Below are positions 27,801 to 39,800 of a DNA stretch of 64,000 bases, piece by piece; the first letter of the stretch is position 1; every line of letters begins with the position of its first letter. This stretch comes from Paragonimus westermani (Eukaryota; Platyhelminthes; Trematoda; Plagiorchiida; Troglotrematidae), in the NCBI GenBank assembly GCA_008508345.1, contig QNGE01000880.1, positions 97,078 through 161,077 of the forward strand. Reading direction: 5' to 3'. A model generated the notes under the pieces. That model was not told the origin of the DNA and made no database searches. It saw only the letters and a program-made list of their open reading frames with translations. Position numbers and translations under genes: made by a program.

Positions 27801-30800
27801 TCGATAATGATACAAGAAAGTTAACTGAAGAACTGGATCGTGCTATTCGTTTGGAAAAAGTGCTTCCCGCACGATCGAACAGTAGGTTTTTCTATGGTTT
27901 CTGAGGCGATCTCTTGTACCTGCTAGGTTCGTCATACTCCAGCTTGTCTAGTCATGATCAGGCTGATCACCGGGTCGGTCAGAAAAAGATCTCCTCCTTG
28001 TTATCAGATCCAAGTCACACGCGGACGGAATCACCCTTTGTTGGTCAGTTCCAGACGACTGAGCGCAAGATCCAACAAATGAACTCTACTTTTGGGGTAC
28101 GTACTTAACTCCTCTTGTTTTTCCGTGTATCGCCATGGTGCCTTAAATCTTGGACAGAAATTGTTCGCATTTTAGCAAAGAGTGTATGCAATTCTTCTGT
28201 TGACATTATTCCGGGGTTCAGATGCGGTTTTTTGTGCATCTCTCAGTGTAGTTTGCTTTAACGGCCATAAGAAAGCAGTCGCTGAATGGCAGAAAATTGA
28301 GTTTTTTTCATGTGTGATGACGTTGACATGCGTATCAGGCTGTCCAGTCAACGGGAACCATTTTGGTCAACCGACTCGCAAATCAGATTTCATGTGCTTG
28401 ATGTTCATCGTTGTAACCATTTGGATATCTCTAATCCATATGGTGTGATTGATTCAACCCCTGTCGATTTTGTTCTGTTGACAACACTTGTATGATCTGA
28501 CATTTGTGCACTAGGGTTATGTTTCAATCAATAGATTTTGACATACGAATAGAAGTGAAAAAATATAGCTTCATCCATCTGAAAATGTGAGTTATCCGTT
28601 AAATGTGATAAATTGGTACGAAAATAATATTCATAGCATTATTCTGTGCATGTCGTTAAGTTGTGTGTTAATAAGAATGTGAGGTTCAGCGAGAACAACA
28701 GAGACCGTAGTGAGGTTCACACCTTTCTGTTTCATGGGGAATATAGTCGTGATCGCTATTGTTGATTGTAGGGGCTCCTTAAACGTTCCGTTTTATCCAA
28801 ATATATGCGTGTTAGCCAATATGCAACACAACTTACCAGTTTCGCTTCTGCAAGGGAAGTTGCGCAAGTGTCTTGATGTGGACAAACAGTTTGTTCCTGT
28901 AAAGAAGACCGGGTTTCCACATCCTTGGGAAGACAAATTGGTTCTGTGAGATTCTCTTCATGTGCATTTGAAAATCTAACATGAGCACACTCCGGGTTAT
29001 CTTCAGGAAGTTCAACTTTCTCAACGTACGGGTATTGGGCGGGTCGAGTGGTTCATCACATGGGGACGGGTCCTGACATTGATAGCTATTTGAAAGAGAG
29101 GCAGATGCTCTTGAAGACAACCCTTGAACATTCGTTCACGTAAGTTGCTGTCCGTAGCTGAACACAATGAGGGTAGATCTGTTAGGATGTACCGGTATAG
29201 GCAAAACAGATTCTCAGTTGGCAGTTTGCTATCCTTTTGACCACAACGCAAGAGTTTTGATTTTGCACATTCCATTTATTTGTTGAACTGTAGGCTATGC
29301 ACGGTCGTCTGGTTTACCGCGATCCCTCGTCCGTTCACGAATGTTATCAACTCGCTCGACATAAAAGATGGATCTGTCAGACCGTTTGTAAGAGTGTGTT
29401 ACCTTCGCATGATTTCAATCGATCGGTAGCGCATAGTCGTATGACCATGTATCAGTGTCAGATGTGATCGATTGATGGGTGTTGAAGCGGCTGGTTAGCG
29501 TAAAATAGCCCAGATGACTAGTAAATCGACCCGTCCAGCTAACAAAGGTTAGAGACAACAGTGAAGACAACGGATTACTACTAACTGTGGTTCGTATCCA
29601 GCCGAAGCCCTGACTTTTCACAGTTGGGTCTCATCTAAAATCATAAATCTGCCACACTACTTATTAGTAATACAATTTCTATGCTTACCGGTGGCGTTGG
29701 TAGATTCCAGCATGAACTGTTTGAACTATCCCGCCGGGGCAGTCTATCCCCTGAATCATTTGGTGAATCCCATATGAGACACCGGGGCGGGTGGGTAACA
29801 GAGTCCAAATGTGAAATTTCCGAGCTCTTGGTGTGGCTTCATAGCTCAGCTGGTAGAGCGCTTGCCGCGTTGAGGCATGCTGTGTCTGTCGCTGGTTCGA
29901 ATCCAGCCGAAGCCCTTATATTTCACAGTTGGGTCTAATCTAAAATCATAAACCTACCATACTACTTGTTAGTAACACGATTCTTAATGTGCCCAGCATC
30001 ATAGCTGGTGTTTTTGAACGTGAGCAATGGAGATCCTAAGCTGTGTGCAGTTGCGAGATTGATCTATTTTACTTTTCACCAGTGTGAACTGATAGTTGTT
30101 TCACTTTCTCCTCTCTTTCACAATGATCCTGAAGATGTGTGTAATTTTTGCTTCTGCAATCACCTCGATACACAACGCGACATTCAGATGTAAAACATAT
30201 AACAGATTCTTCTAACCATCGTGTTTATTCTTCACAACTATGCTGTTAACTGACTATTATTTTGCCACTTTTCTGATAGTATCTCGCATAAGCAATAATT
30301 AATTTTTGTATCGCGTGTTACTGTTTACCCAATACGTCGATATACTTTTCAGCTCACTTTTTGTCTGCTTTCCACGTTGATTCTCATGTTAGTGTCGAGA
30401 TCACCAATACGCGTGCTTTGAGGCCTCCAGTTCGACACAAGACAGTGGCTTGTTTTCCTTAAAAAATAAACAGGCGTTATCATCGAGGCGTCGCGGCTCA
30501 TCAGACAAATATCACACGGTCAGTAACGAACGTACAAATCCAGGCAGAACAAAAACTGATTCAAGCAGCAGCGTTACTGTGCGTTCAGCCCCTACATTTA
30601 AAACTCACGCTGATGCATCGCAGAATAGTCGCGCTTGTGATGGCTATTCAAGGAAATCTTCGAATCACCAAGCCACAAACTTACGCACTGTTAACCCAGC
30701 CCATACGTTGGATACAACGTCAGTTAGGTGCGTTGAACGGGAACGGAGTATTAGTCGTGGAACCACCAACCCTCATACACGCACAGAGACCAATCATATG

Positions 30801-33800
30801 GATGGACGGTAAGGCTTCATGTTGCGTCTTCCTTAATCATCCACGTGCGGTTTGAAAACAGAACGCTAGCAGCCGTTTGAAAACTTTCGCACGAAATCAC
30901 AGATGCCTGGTACACAGGGTGGTCCATAAAAATCTAGCCACTTTGTTTTCGGCGCCACGTTAAGAATTTGAGGGACCTTGTCCTCTTGTCCACGACCGCT
31001 CGCTCTGTCCAGCTTACTTGTTCAGGGTCTTTTGTTCCTCCCACCTAATTAATCTGTCTTCTCAAACAGACGTCAAAGCAATCCATTTTGAATCTTCCTG
31101 GACTATCATGTGTATTCGTACATTCTAGTTAGACTTATATACAGAGAAGTTGTTTGTTGTGCACCTTTCGCCGCATTTGAGCCGGTGCGTACTGCGGTTT
31201 GTAGATTCGTGTGTAACAAGCGTTATATTTACACAAGTAGCTGGTCTCAGATTCATATGTGTAAGATGAAGAAAGATAAAGGTGTATAAAAAACTCGGAG
31301 AATGAGTAACACTGGAGAATAGTGATATTCATGTCTATTTTATGAATACGTTTATCCTGTCAGCAGAAATGTGTGTTCACATTCATCGACTTCACGTAGC
31401 CTTATTCGTGTCAGTTAAATGTGACTTTCGTTCATTGCCGCACAATCTGTCGCTGACATGAGTTCAATGACTAACTCACTTCACGCAGTGTAGTTTTGTT
31501 GCTTTGAGATTGTCCAAACATGGGTAAAACCCTGACCATACATTCGGTAATCGCACAATGAGCTACAGTCTATCTTTTGCTATTGTCAACGACGTACTCA
31601 TCCTTATCTCGCTTACTTTCTATCCATAGTTTGCTCCTGAAATTCTTCAGGTTTATTTCGGAATCCAGTTTTAGTTCGCAGATATTCTCAATACAATTTT
31701 ACTCCGTATGGCTTGTTCACTGTAATCTTTGTCATCCCTTAGCTAAATCACTTTCCTCGTCGTTCCTGGAGGATGTCACAGTCAAGTGTGAATATGAACC
31801 GAACAAAACTTTGTTATCGCGCATGTGTGTAATCACTAGCGGGCTTTGCAACAGTCAGTTGTTTAAGCTGTTGGGCTGTCTACGCTCCTGTTTACCATCT
31901 AGCTTACGCTACCCACCAAACGTGGCCTGGGGTGACGCCCTACTCTATGAAATACATTTGCGCTGCATTCACCCCATCCGTATTTGTGTTGGCTTTAGAC
32001 TGACTCATCTGTCAGTTGGTCTTGCCACTTCCGCCCATTCACATCGATTTCTCATCTGGTGCGGATGAATTGAGTTATGTACAGTTCTACAGCTGCTTGG
32101 TTGACCAATTTTTTCAATGTGTCCGATCAGTAAGTAGGAAACCGTTTCATTAACTTGATTACCTCGTTACGCTCCGCGGACACCGTTTTTAACTAGAATT
32201 TACCCACATGAACTCTGGTTTCTTTTTCGCGTGACTGAGACAGATCTGGTCAGTCAAACTGAATTAAACACAAAACTCTCGGCTTTCACTTTTGATCTAC
32301 TGCCATTCTACGCACGTACCTCTCCTCGTGATATTGACTGTTTACCTTACCTTCGCAGAATACTAGTGATTATTCGATTGCTCAGTTTCAATACGAGTTT
32401 ACCTGTCGTTTGTGGGTTGGTCTGATTGGATACCATATTCCAGACACATTGTATGGCTGAATAGGAGAAAACAACACGTGTGAATTTATCTTACAATGGC
32501 CGACCCACCTTTGTTGACTCGCATGCTGTTCTCGTTTTTCTTACTAGCATATTAAAGGTTCCCTTGTAAGGTGCATCTGTAGTTCCATAGTCTTGAATCT
32601 TATTCAGTCATGGTAGTCCTCATTGTATTCCATGAAACTATGATCAGATGACTATGTCAGTTAAGCAGTCATTTCATGTACCGTTCTGTGATCGGTCTGT
32701 TCATCTGTCAGTCTTCGCTCACCGCCATCTCCGCTTGTAATCCACTTTGGTTGCGCAGTACGTGAGCTATTCGTACAGATTTCTGGGTTCGACCAGAGGT
32801 TCTATCCAGATCATGGACATCCTCATCTTCCACATTCCAGTTAATTGTCAAGTCTTCGGCTCCCTTTCAGCCGCCGTATCAGGTTCTGTGGGATTGTTTT
32901 GAATCGGGTGAACAAATGAAATTCTGATGTAAAGCCAATTGAAGGCTGATTGATTACTTGACAATTGCCTAGTATTCAGTAGTGTGCGATATTGCGAGGA
33001 AAAATTAATAGACCTTTCTTTGGTTCAATTGGTGAATGAATATTGGGTCAGGGCGTGTACGTAAACATACAACAATTTTTGACCGAAAGACAGCGGTATT
33101 CATACATGTCTGGTCCCTGCTGACTGGGTGTTTTAGACCACGTTTTCCATTCAGTATGTGCGGCTGCGTACGCCTTCCGTCTAGTTATCTCCCTAACCCA
33201 AAGACAACACATTTCCACTTCCTTTACTCAGCCGTTTGAGGTTGCCCCCTTTTCGGTAGTAAGTGATATTCCCCAACTGAAACGGTTACATGTATTTGTT
33301 CTTAGGATGACAATAGCTCCTGTGGAAATAGAACAGAATAGAATAGATTTCCGTCATTCATTCATAGATGGCCATAAACATGGCCGGTTGGCATTACGGC
33401 TGGGGCGCCGTTGATGACAGCGGTAACGCGAAATATTCTGAAAAACAGAAAAAGGGGTTATACAAGTTTAAACAAGTGCACTGTTGGGGATGTGGATACA
33501 CCATTGACTACGGCGTGCTCCTATGCCGCATTGTGTTTCTGACCGACGGTTCGAGTGTTTACGAAGTGCCCAGCTCGGCATGCAGTGCTTACCGACAGTT
33601 ATGGTAGCCATATTTTGTAACCATGTTCACCTGATCACTTAGTCCTTTTTCCGAACTGTCCGTGACCTGGGTGACTAATGCTTGGTAAAGTAAACACAAG
33701 TAGATCAACCATCGCAAACCTTGCGCTCCAGTTAATTAGGCAGCCGATAGCGCATCCGTATGTTCTGAATAATTCCAGCCGACGAACGGCTGCATCGTTC

Positions 33801-36800
33801 ACTCAATCGTCTCACCTGATATGAGCTTATTGAGGAAGGTAACATTGGTTAAGTACCGAATGCTCGTTCCGGTAGTTGTAAACTGAGTATGTTTCCGAAC
33901 CATAGTACAAAATAAACCGTGCAAAAATATCAACCGGTCTCGTTTTTGACTTGACGGATGCCACAGTTTCTCGAAAGTATCACTTGCTTTCGCTATTCTT
34001 CTCACAGTTTTTACGGCTGTGATTTTCTCCTTCGTTCTTCCGGAATGTTTGTACGTTGTTCAGTAAAAATACCATTTTTTTTGGAGGCGCATTGTCTTAA
34101 ATGGCTATATGTGATTTCGGCTCACAAGTAATTAAAAAAGCATCGGCCTGATAAACTAAATGCGGGCTATCTTTTGCGCTCCACCATCATTCAGTTAGCC
34201 TGATAGCTTCCAGCTTTCAGATGGCCATCAGTGTTATTGACAATAAACAACCGAGTTCCTAATGATCTTGATCGGTTGTAGTCACATTTCTAATTGTTAA
34301 CTAAATCTATACTATTGCAGTTCCGCTACTCTCTCACGCGAATTGTGTCCGACATCCGTCGATTGGCCGCAGTTCGTCAAAAATCGGTCAACTCGAACGA
34401 TCCCTTCATCCGTACCCGGTCATCGGGAAAGCGACGGTTCCTCTGGATACATCGATAATAATACGACAGCCAAAATGTACAGAATTTCTCGTGAAACTAG
34501 TGAGCTTTATTTCTTTTCAAACAGTGCACGCTATTCATTGTTTTATCCATTTACTTGAGTTTGTCACGTAAAAATCCTAACTCTGTTGAAGTGGGAATTA
34601 CTTTTTATAATTTGTTCTATCATTCACTGCTTCGTTTTTTCGCTCATTCTAGATTGTTAAACATTTCCCGCATGGAAGCACATTGAGTCAGGTTGATATT
34701 CAGTTTGAGCAGGCTATCTAATCAAATATTTCGTATCTCCCAATGTGTACAGTGTGGACAAATGCAACCATGGACGTCAGTTGTATCTTCTTACATCATG
34801 AAAGTCGTTTGTATGGCAATCCTCCTATTTCCATTCGATTGTGCGATCAACAACGATTGCTCAAGCGGTGAGATAATTGATGTCGCCGAGTCATCAAAAT
34901 CGGTGATAGGTTGCTGTTTGCTGGCACAACTAACCCGACAGCTTGGGGTCAGACTGGTTGCTGAAGTGCGGAGTCCACTGTGCGCACTCGGAGGTTGTGA
35001 AAGATGAATTGACAACTTTCTTCCTTCACTTAACGAGCTCAGATTTCCAAACCGTACTCCAGAAACGAATCATTGTACACCAGCTCATCTACCGTTTCTT
35101 AGAAAGCCGCATCTATTCCGATCACTGCAAGTGGTGCGCTGTCACTACCTTCGTTCACGCTATAACCGAAATTTATACAGCTGTTCAGTTTGGAAAATGT
35201 ATTCATTAATTTTAACCTGCTAACGTTAAAAGGGAGAACAAAAGTAATCGTCAACATTGAATGAGCGCATTACACTTTCAAATGCCAGGCGTATTCCATT
35301 TGAATATGCCGGTACCGACAATCCGTTCAGGCGTTTCCAACTACCCTTCAGCCGTCATAGTCTTGAGTAATGTCACCCGCATATTGCCAATTTTAGCTGG
35401 TCAGTTTGGATAAGATATTCATTTCTGAGAGGTTCACTTCCAAGTAAGTAACGATGCTGGGTGACTGTTAAACACTGGTAGTAATCGATTATTCTGTGGC
35501 GGTATCGCCGTCCTCAGTATGCGAACTATGTGTACTTTGGTTAGATTAGCGAGAGCATTACATTTTGAACTACAGTGTGTAATTGATAGCGAAACAATAC
35601 TTTGTATGGGGACGTTCTTTCTCTCAGTCAATTGGGGTTTGGTGCAGGTTCATTTCATTTCAATTTATTTTATCCGTTTATAGTCCCGGATGTCTCAGCT
35701 TCCAGTGACGATGGTGTTTCTCTGTCCGCCACCTGCGTGTCTGCCGATGACGGTAACACCACTGAACGCTCTGGCAGCTCCAGCATACCTTCCTGTTCAG
35801 ATATCGAGGAAAAAACCAAGGAGACCCTTCATACTAGAACATCCCAGCGTCCCACTTCAGCCACAAATGTGCGGAAACTCCGTTCAGTGGATGGCGTATG
35901 GCGCGGTTATGGGATCGGTGGTGGAGCTGACGGATTGCCAGCCACACAGCCCTGTGCTCGCCGGTTACGTCGTAGAATGCCTTCCTCAGACCGATTGTTT
36001 ACACGACCTGTCGTCATTTCAGGTAGGCCGATGCCTGCACGTGGAAACTCGTTGCCAATGCTTTTCAATCCAGACCAGTCTTACATGCTGGCATCAGATC
36101 CACCAGCACGTGTCTACGTCGCAATCGACTCCGAATCCGGTCTTCCTCATAGCCTTCCCTCGGCCTACTTTTATTCTCCTACTGAGCGCTTTTTGATTCC
36201 GAATTGTAAACGGAACCTACGAACGCCACATTTGATGCACCCTTCCGGATTTCCATCGGGAAACGAAACTAGTACGTGTGGTACTTGTGGTGGAAGCGGA
36301 AAGGTCTTACCACGGAAGGTAACCTCTCCCATAATCAGTAACCTTGGTGCTCCCCTGATTCCTCACCCACTCAGAACGCCTGGTCTACGAGGACTTCGTG
36401 CGATGTCTTCCGCGAGGTAAGAATTGTCGTTATACCTAAGTGAAAGTCGAACAGTGTTGTCGCAAAGTCAAAATTTCACGTTTCACGCAGGGATGTTTTC
36501 ACATAGCAAGTTGGATCAGATGTTAGCTTTATATTGTCGGCAGTCTGTCTAAGCTTCAAATTCGCAGTACACATGTATGTGTACCTGAAGAAATCATGAG
36601 GATCCTTTACTTAAGGTGTGCTCCATGAATGTGTAAGCCTTTGGAAATGCGTAGGGTGGCCCACATTTGCTCTTGTGCAAAATCATATTACTTCCGTACT
36701 ACTTATGAGTAGGCAAAGTTTAAACACAATGCTTGTTTTATAGGTTTTTCTGGCGCCCACCTTGAACCATTGGTTGAGTTCATTACAGTTTAATGTGAAG

Positions 36801-39800
36801 TCAGGAGTTTAAAGAGAATATTGCCTAAAGGTTTCCCGGGCCAATTTATGCTAATCCCCTGGGTTCCCGTTATCCAGTTTACTCCTGAAACGTCTGACGT
36901 GATCACCTGAAAATGTCGGCTTTCTGCAGTTCATGCCTTCTAGCTGACCTTGAGAACCGTGCATATTCTCCGGAACTTTCTCTCCAACGTAGGTGTACTT
37001 TTCGAGAATTTCGATTGGTTCTACCTCAGAACCAACTACCATTTTGTTTAATATTGCGCTCTACTCATTGTTATCAAATAATGATAAGCCACACTGTTTT
37101 CCCCAAGTGAATTACTTTTTTGTCCACTGTTTCTCCTTCTGTAATGTTTAACTGTCATCTGAAGATACTAACTAAGGTCAGCAGGTGACTCCATGTGGAA
37201 ATGTTTGCTTTACTGTTATCGGATAATTTGGCTGGTCAGAATGAACGAATAAGATGTTCCTCTTCTAAAGTCTCCAAACTAGCGATTCTTTCCCGTTGAA
37301 GTGGAGCTGCTGGTGGTGCACACTGTACAACAGAATGTCAGCCTACCACCATCATTTCTTATGTTTTCTTCATGGATTGCTTCCTCCTGGTTATCATTTT
37401 TATTTTCTGAAAATATGTATCACGATTCTTGTTTTTATGTTGTTTCTATTCTGGCGAACTTCGTTTCATTTGCCTCATAATCCATTAGGTTACCCCCCAC
37501 TGGCCCTTTGCGGGCTTTGTACATCCCGGGGGTTGATAACACATCGTTAAGGTTTACTGATAAGTAAGTCCCTTACCTCCGTCCAAGTTCTATCGCCCGA
37601 TTTCTGGGGCATGCTTTGTGGGATTTTTAACCGGCATGGATATTTTTACTTGCCATTCACTTGTGTTTTGTATCAGGTCCATTTTGCTCCTGATCATTAT
37701 CGTTCGCATTCTTGGCCTGCCAAATGCTACGCTGTCTGTGCCTACCAGCAGTAAATGTTTCTAGCCGCGAGCTGTTTGCTGTTTATCCTGTGCTGTGCAT
37801 GCGTATTGTACAACTAACATTTATTCCCTCTCCGGCATCGTATCTTTGTTTTTCTTAAATTACCTTCCAACTGTTTTGTTGTCACTTTAACTTAGTATTT
37901 TGAACGTTGACCGGATGTTCAATCGGTTTTTGCTCGTTTCGCATATTCCACTATTGATACATCTCTCCGTAGAGTGATACATAATTCGGGCTCTTCATGA
38001 AGCCACTTTTTATCGTTTTTTATCAAGGTGTCTCTCGTTTTTTGCCTCGTCTTAGCCTGATAGAACCGGAGGCCGAGGATAGTCGGCTCAGCTATCCCGT
38101 TAGAGAATACACCGCATGGAACGGACATCGGTACTTCGTTCGTGAATACTTTGGCGAACCGTAACATCTATTCCGATCATGTGATCCTAAAGGCCCAAAG
38201 TAGGTACAGCGCTAACTGACCTATAACGTTTTAGACTGTTACCATTATTGTTTATTGCGCTCCGTGGAAGACACTTTCGTATGTTCCTCTGTGCCTTCTC
38301 TTCTATGAACTTGTCGTAACCATTCGTAAAACGCTTCTTATTCACGTTGCACATAACCTGATCCTCACCAAAGAACTTAAAACACGCTTCTAATCTGTTT
38401 CTTCTGCCTTGGATTTATATTGGTCAAGCAGTTGCTTTTTCTCTCATAGTATTATAACTAAACTTGTAACTTGTTGTGAACATAGCGAAGCTAGGAAATG
38501 TCATCTGAGCTGTGCTGTCCCTCACACTAGCTTGGCGGATGATCCTTTATGGTGCACTGTTGTCGAGACCGTCTTGATAATGAATCACACATCCGCACTA
38601 CCTTCTCATTTCATAGGTTCCACTGGTGCCAAGATGACAGATTTTCATGGGTAAATGGCAGATAAACGTCATTTTCGACCGTTAATGCATTACTGTTCAT
38701 GGCGAAGTGTCTTGAAATCATCTTTATGTGACCTTAAGTGGATCCAGGCTTTCTCTGGCATTGCCGTATATCTTCAGAGTCGTTCAAACTATACAGATTA
38801 TACGGATTGTTAGATAGCGAATTTTAACAGATATACCTTATTGTAGTCTCTATACCTTACGAAGACCTGTACTAAAAAGTTTTTGGAAAGTGTCGCATCA
38901 ACAAGCGCCAGTGGACCTCAGTAACCGAGTCATACGAGTAGCATGGAGGGAAGAGCACGGCCATTTCTCACCTGTAAGCGTTAGCTGGAATGGATTGTTT
39001 CGAACATCTGTTAGTATTAATTCTCGCACAGTATTGGGGTCATATTAAGCTGTTATTGAGCCACGTGAAAGTGACATAGGGGCAACGTGTGGTCAGAAAT
39101 ATATGGGACTGCGTTGCCTTAACTGTGTGATTAAACGGTTGACTGTCTGTTGTACAACCATGACACTCGAGTTAGCTCACCGCTGTCGATAACGACTGCT
39201 GGTCGGACTGTTACCAGTTTGCTTTCTCAATATTCACGCGCCAGCTAATCAGTCTTGTCTTTGTGTTAAATACTCCTATTTTTTACTGTCGATCATACTG
39301 TGAACCCTGATATATCGTTCAGTCATCTTTCATCCCCCGTTTCTTCACTCAATACGAGCTGAGTAACGACTCTTAGCGGGCGGGTACCTGACAATTACAT
39401 CTACATTTTGGTTTGAGAATTCACACAAAGCCCACGGATGGCTTAGTTTTCTTCAGGCCGCAGACTCATTCCACGTGTGCGCCATAATTTCCTTAGACTA
39501 ATTACAATATAATGAAATTTGTCCCATCCTCTTCAAATTTGTGATCATTTGGCTCCAGTTTTCGCGACATCCCTGTTATTCTAGAGACATGGTGACGACT
39601 ACTAAAGAATAGGGGTCCGCCGCCGTATTTTTATTCGAAGTCCATGTGATGTCCTGCTTACTTGATGTATACTCTTTATTGGTCATCATTGTGTTAGTTT
39701 TATAACACTTTTGTTGACGTTAGGTTATACTAGTCGAAAGGGTTGATTATCTGCAAACTTTGTTCACTCTCTCTCCAATGTTGCATCTGTTCAATACTAC

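Larger units (their letters stand above)
28097..30473 (+). other. Intron 10 of the AKNA-like gene (2377 nt)
   Basis: Contains the tRNA-derived repeat pair at 29587-29985. A run-on frame after the acceptor-like cattttag at about 28176 gives low-quality protein, and skipping it keeps exons 10 and 11 in phase, so it is treated as intron. Confidence 0.5.

Noticed and set aside
28176..28495. Possible exon after cattttag in intron 10
   Set aside because: Translation is poor in quality, and exon 10 joins exon 11 in phase 0 directly without it.
29835..29914. Functional tRNA gene
   Set aside because: Anticodon stem out of register, T33 missing, and a copy of the flank nearby shows that it is a repeat.
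31577..32068. 163-codon plus-strand frame
   Set aside because: Leu/Ser/Phe-rich as expected for a pyrimidine-rich intron; does not fit exon phases and has no motif.
35690..36196. 168-codon frame overlapping exon 13 in another frame
   Set aside because: It is a shadow: the exon 13 frame has the acceptor, donor and matching phases, while this frame has none.
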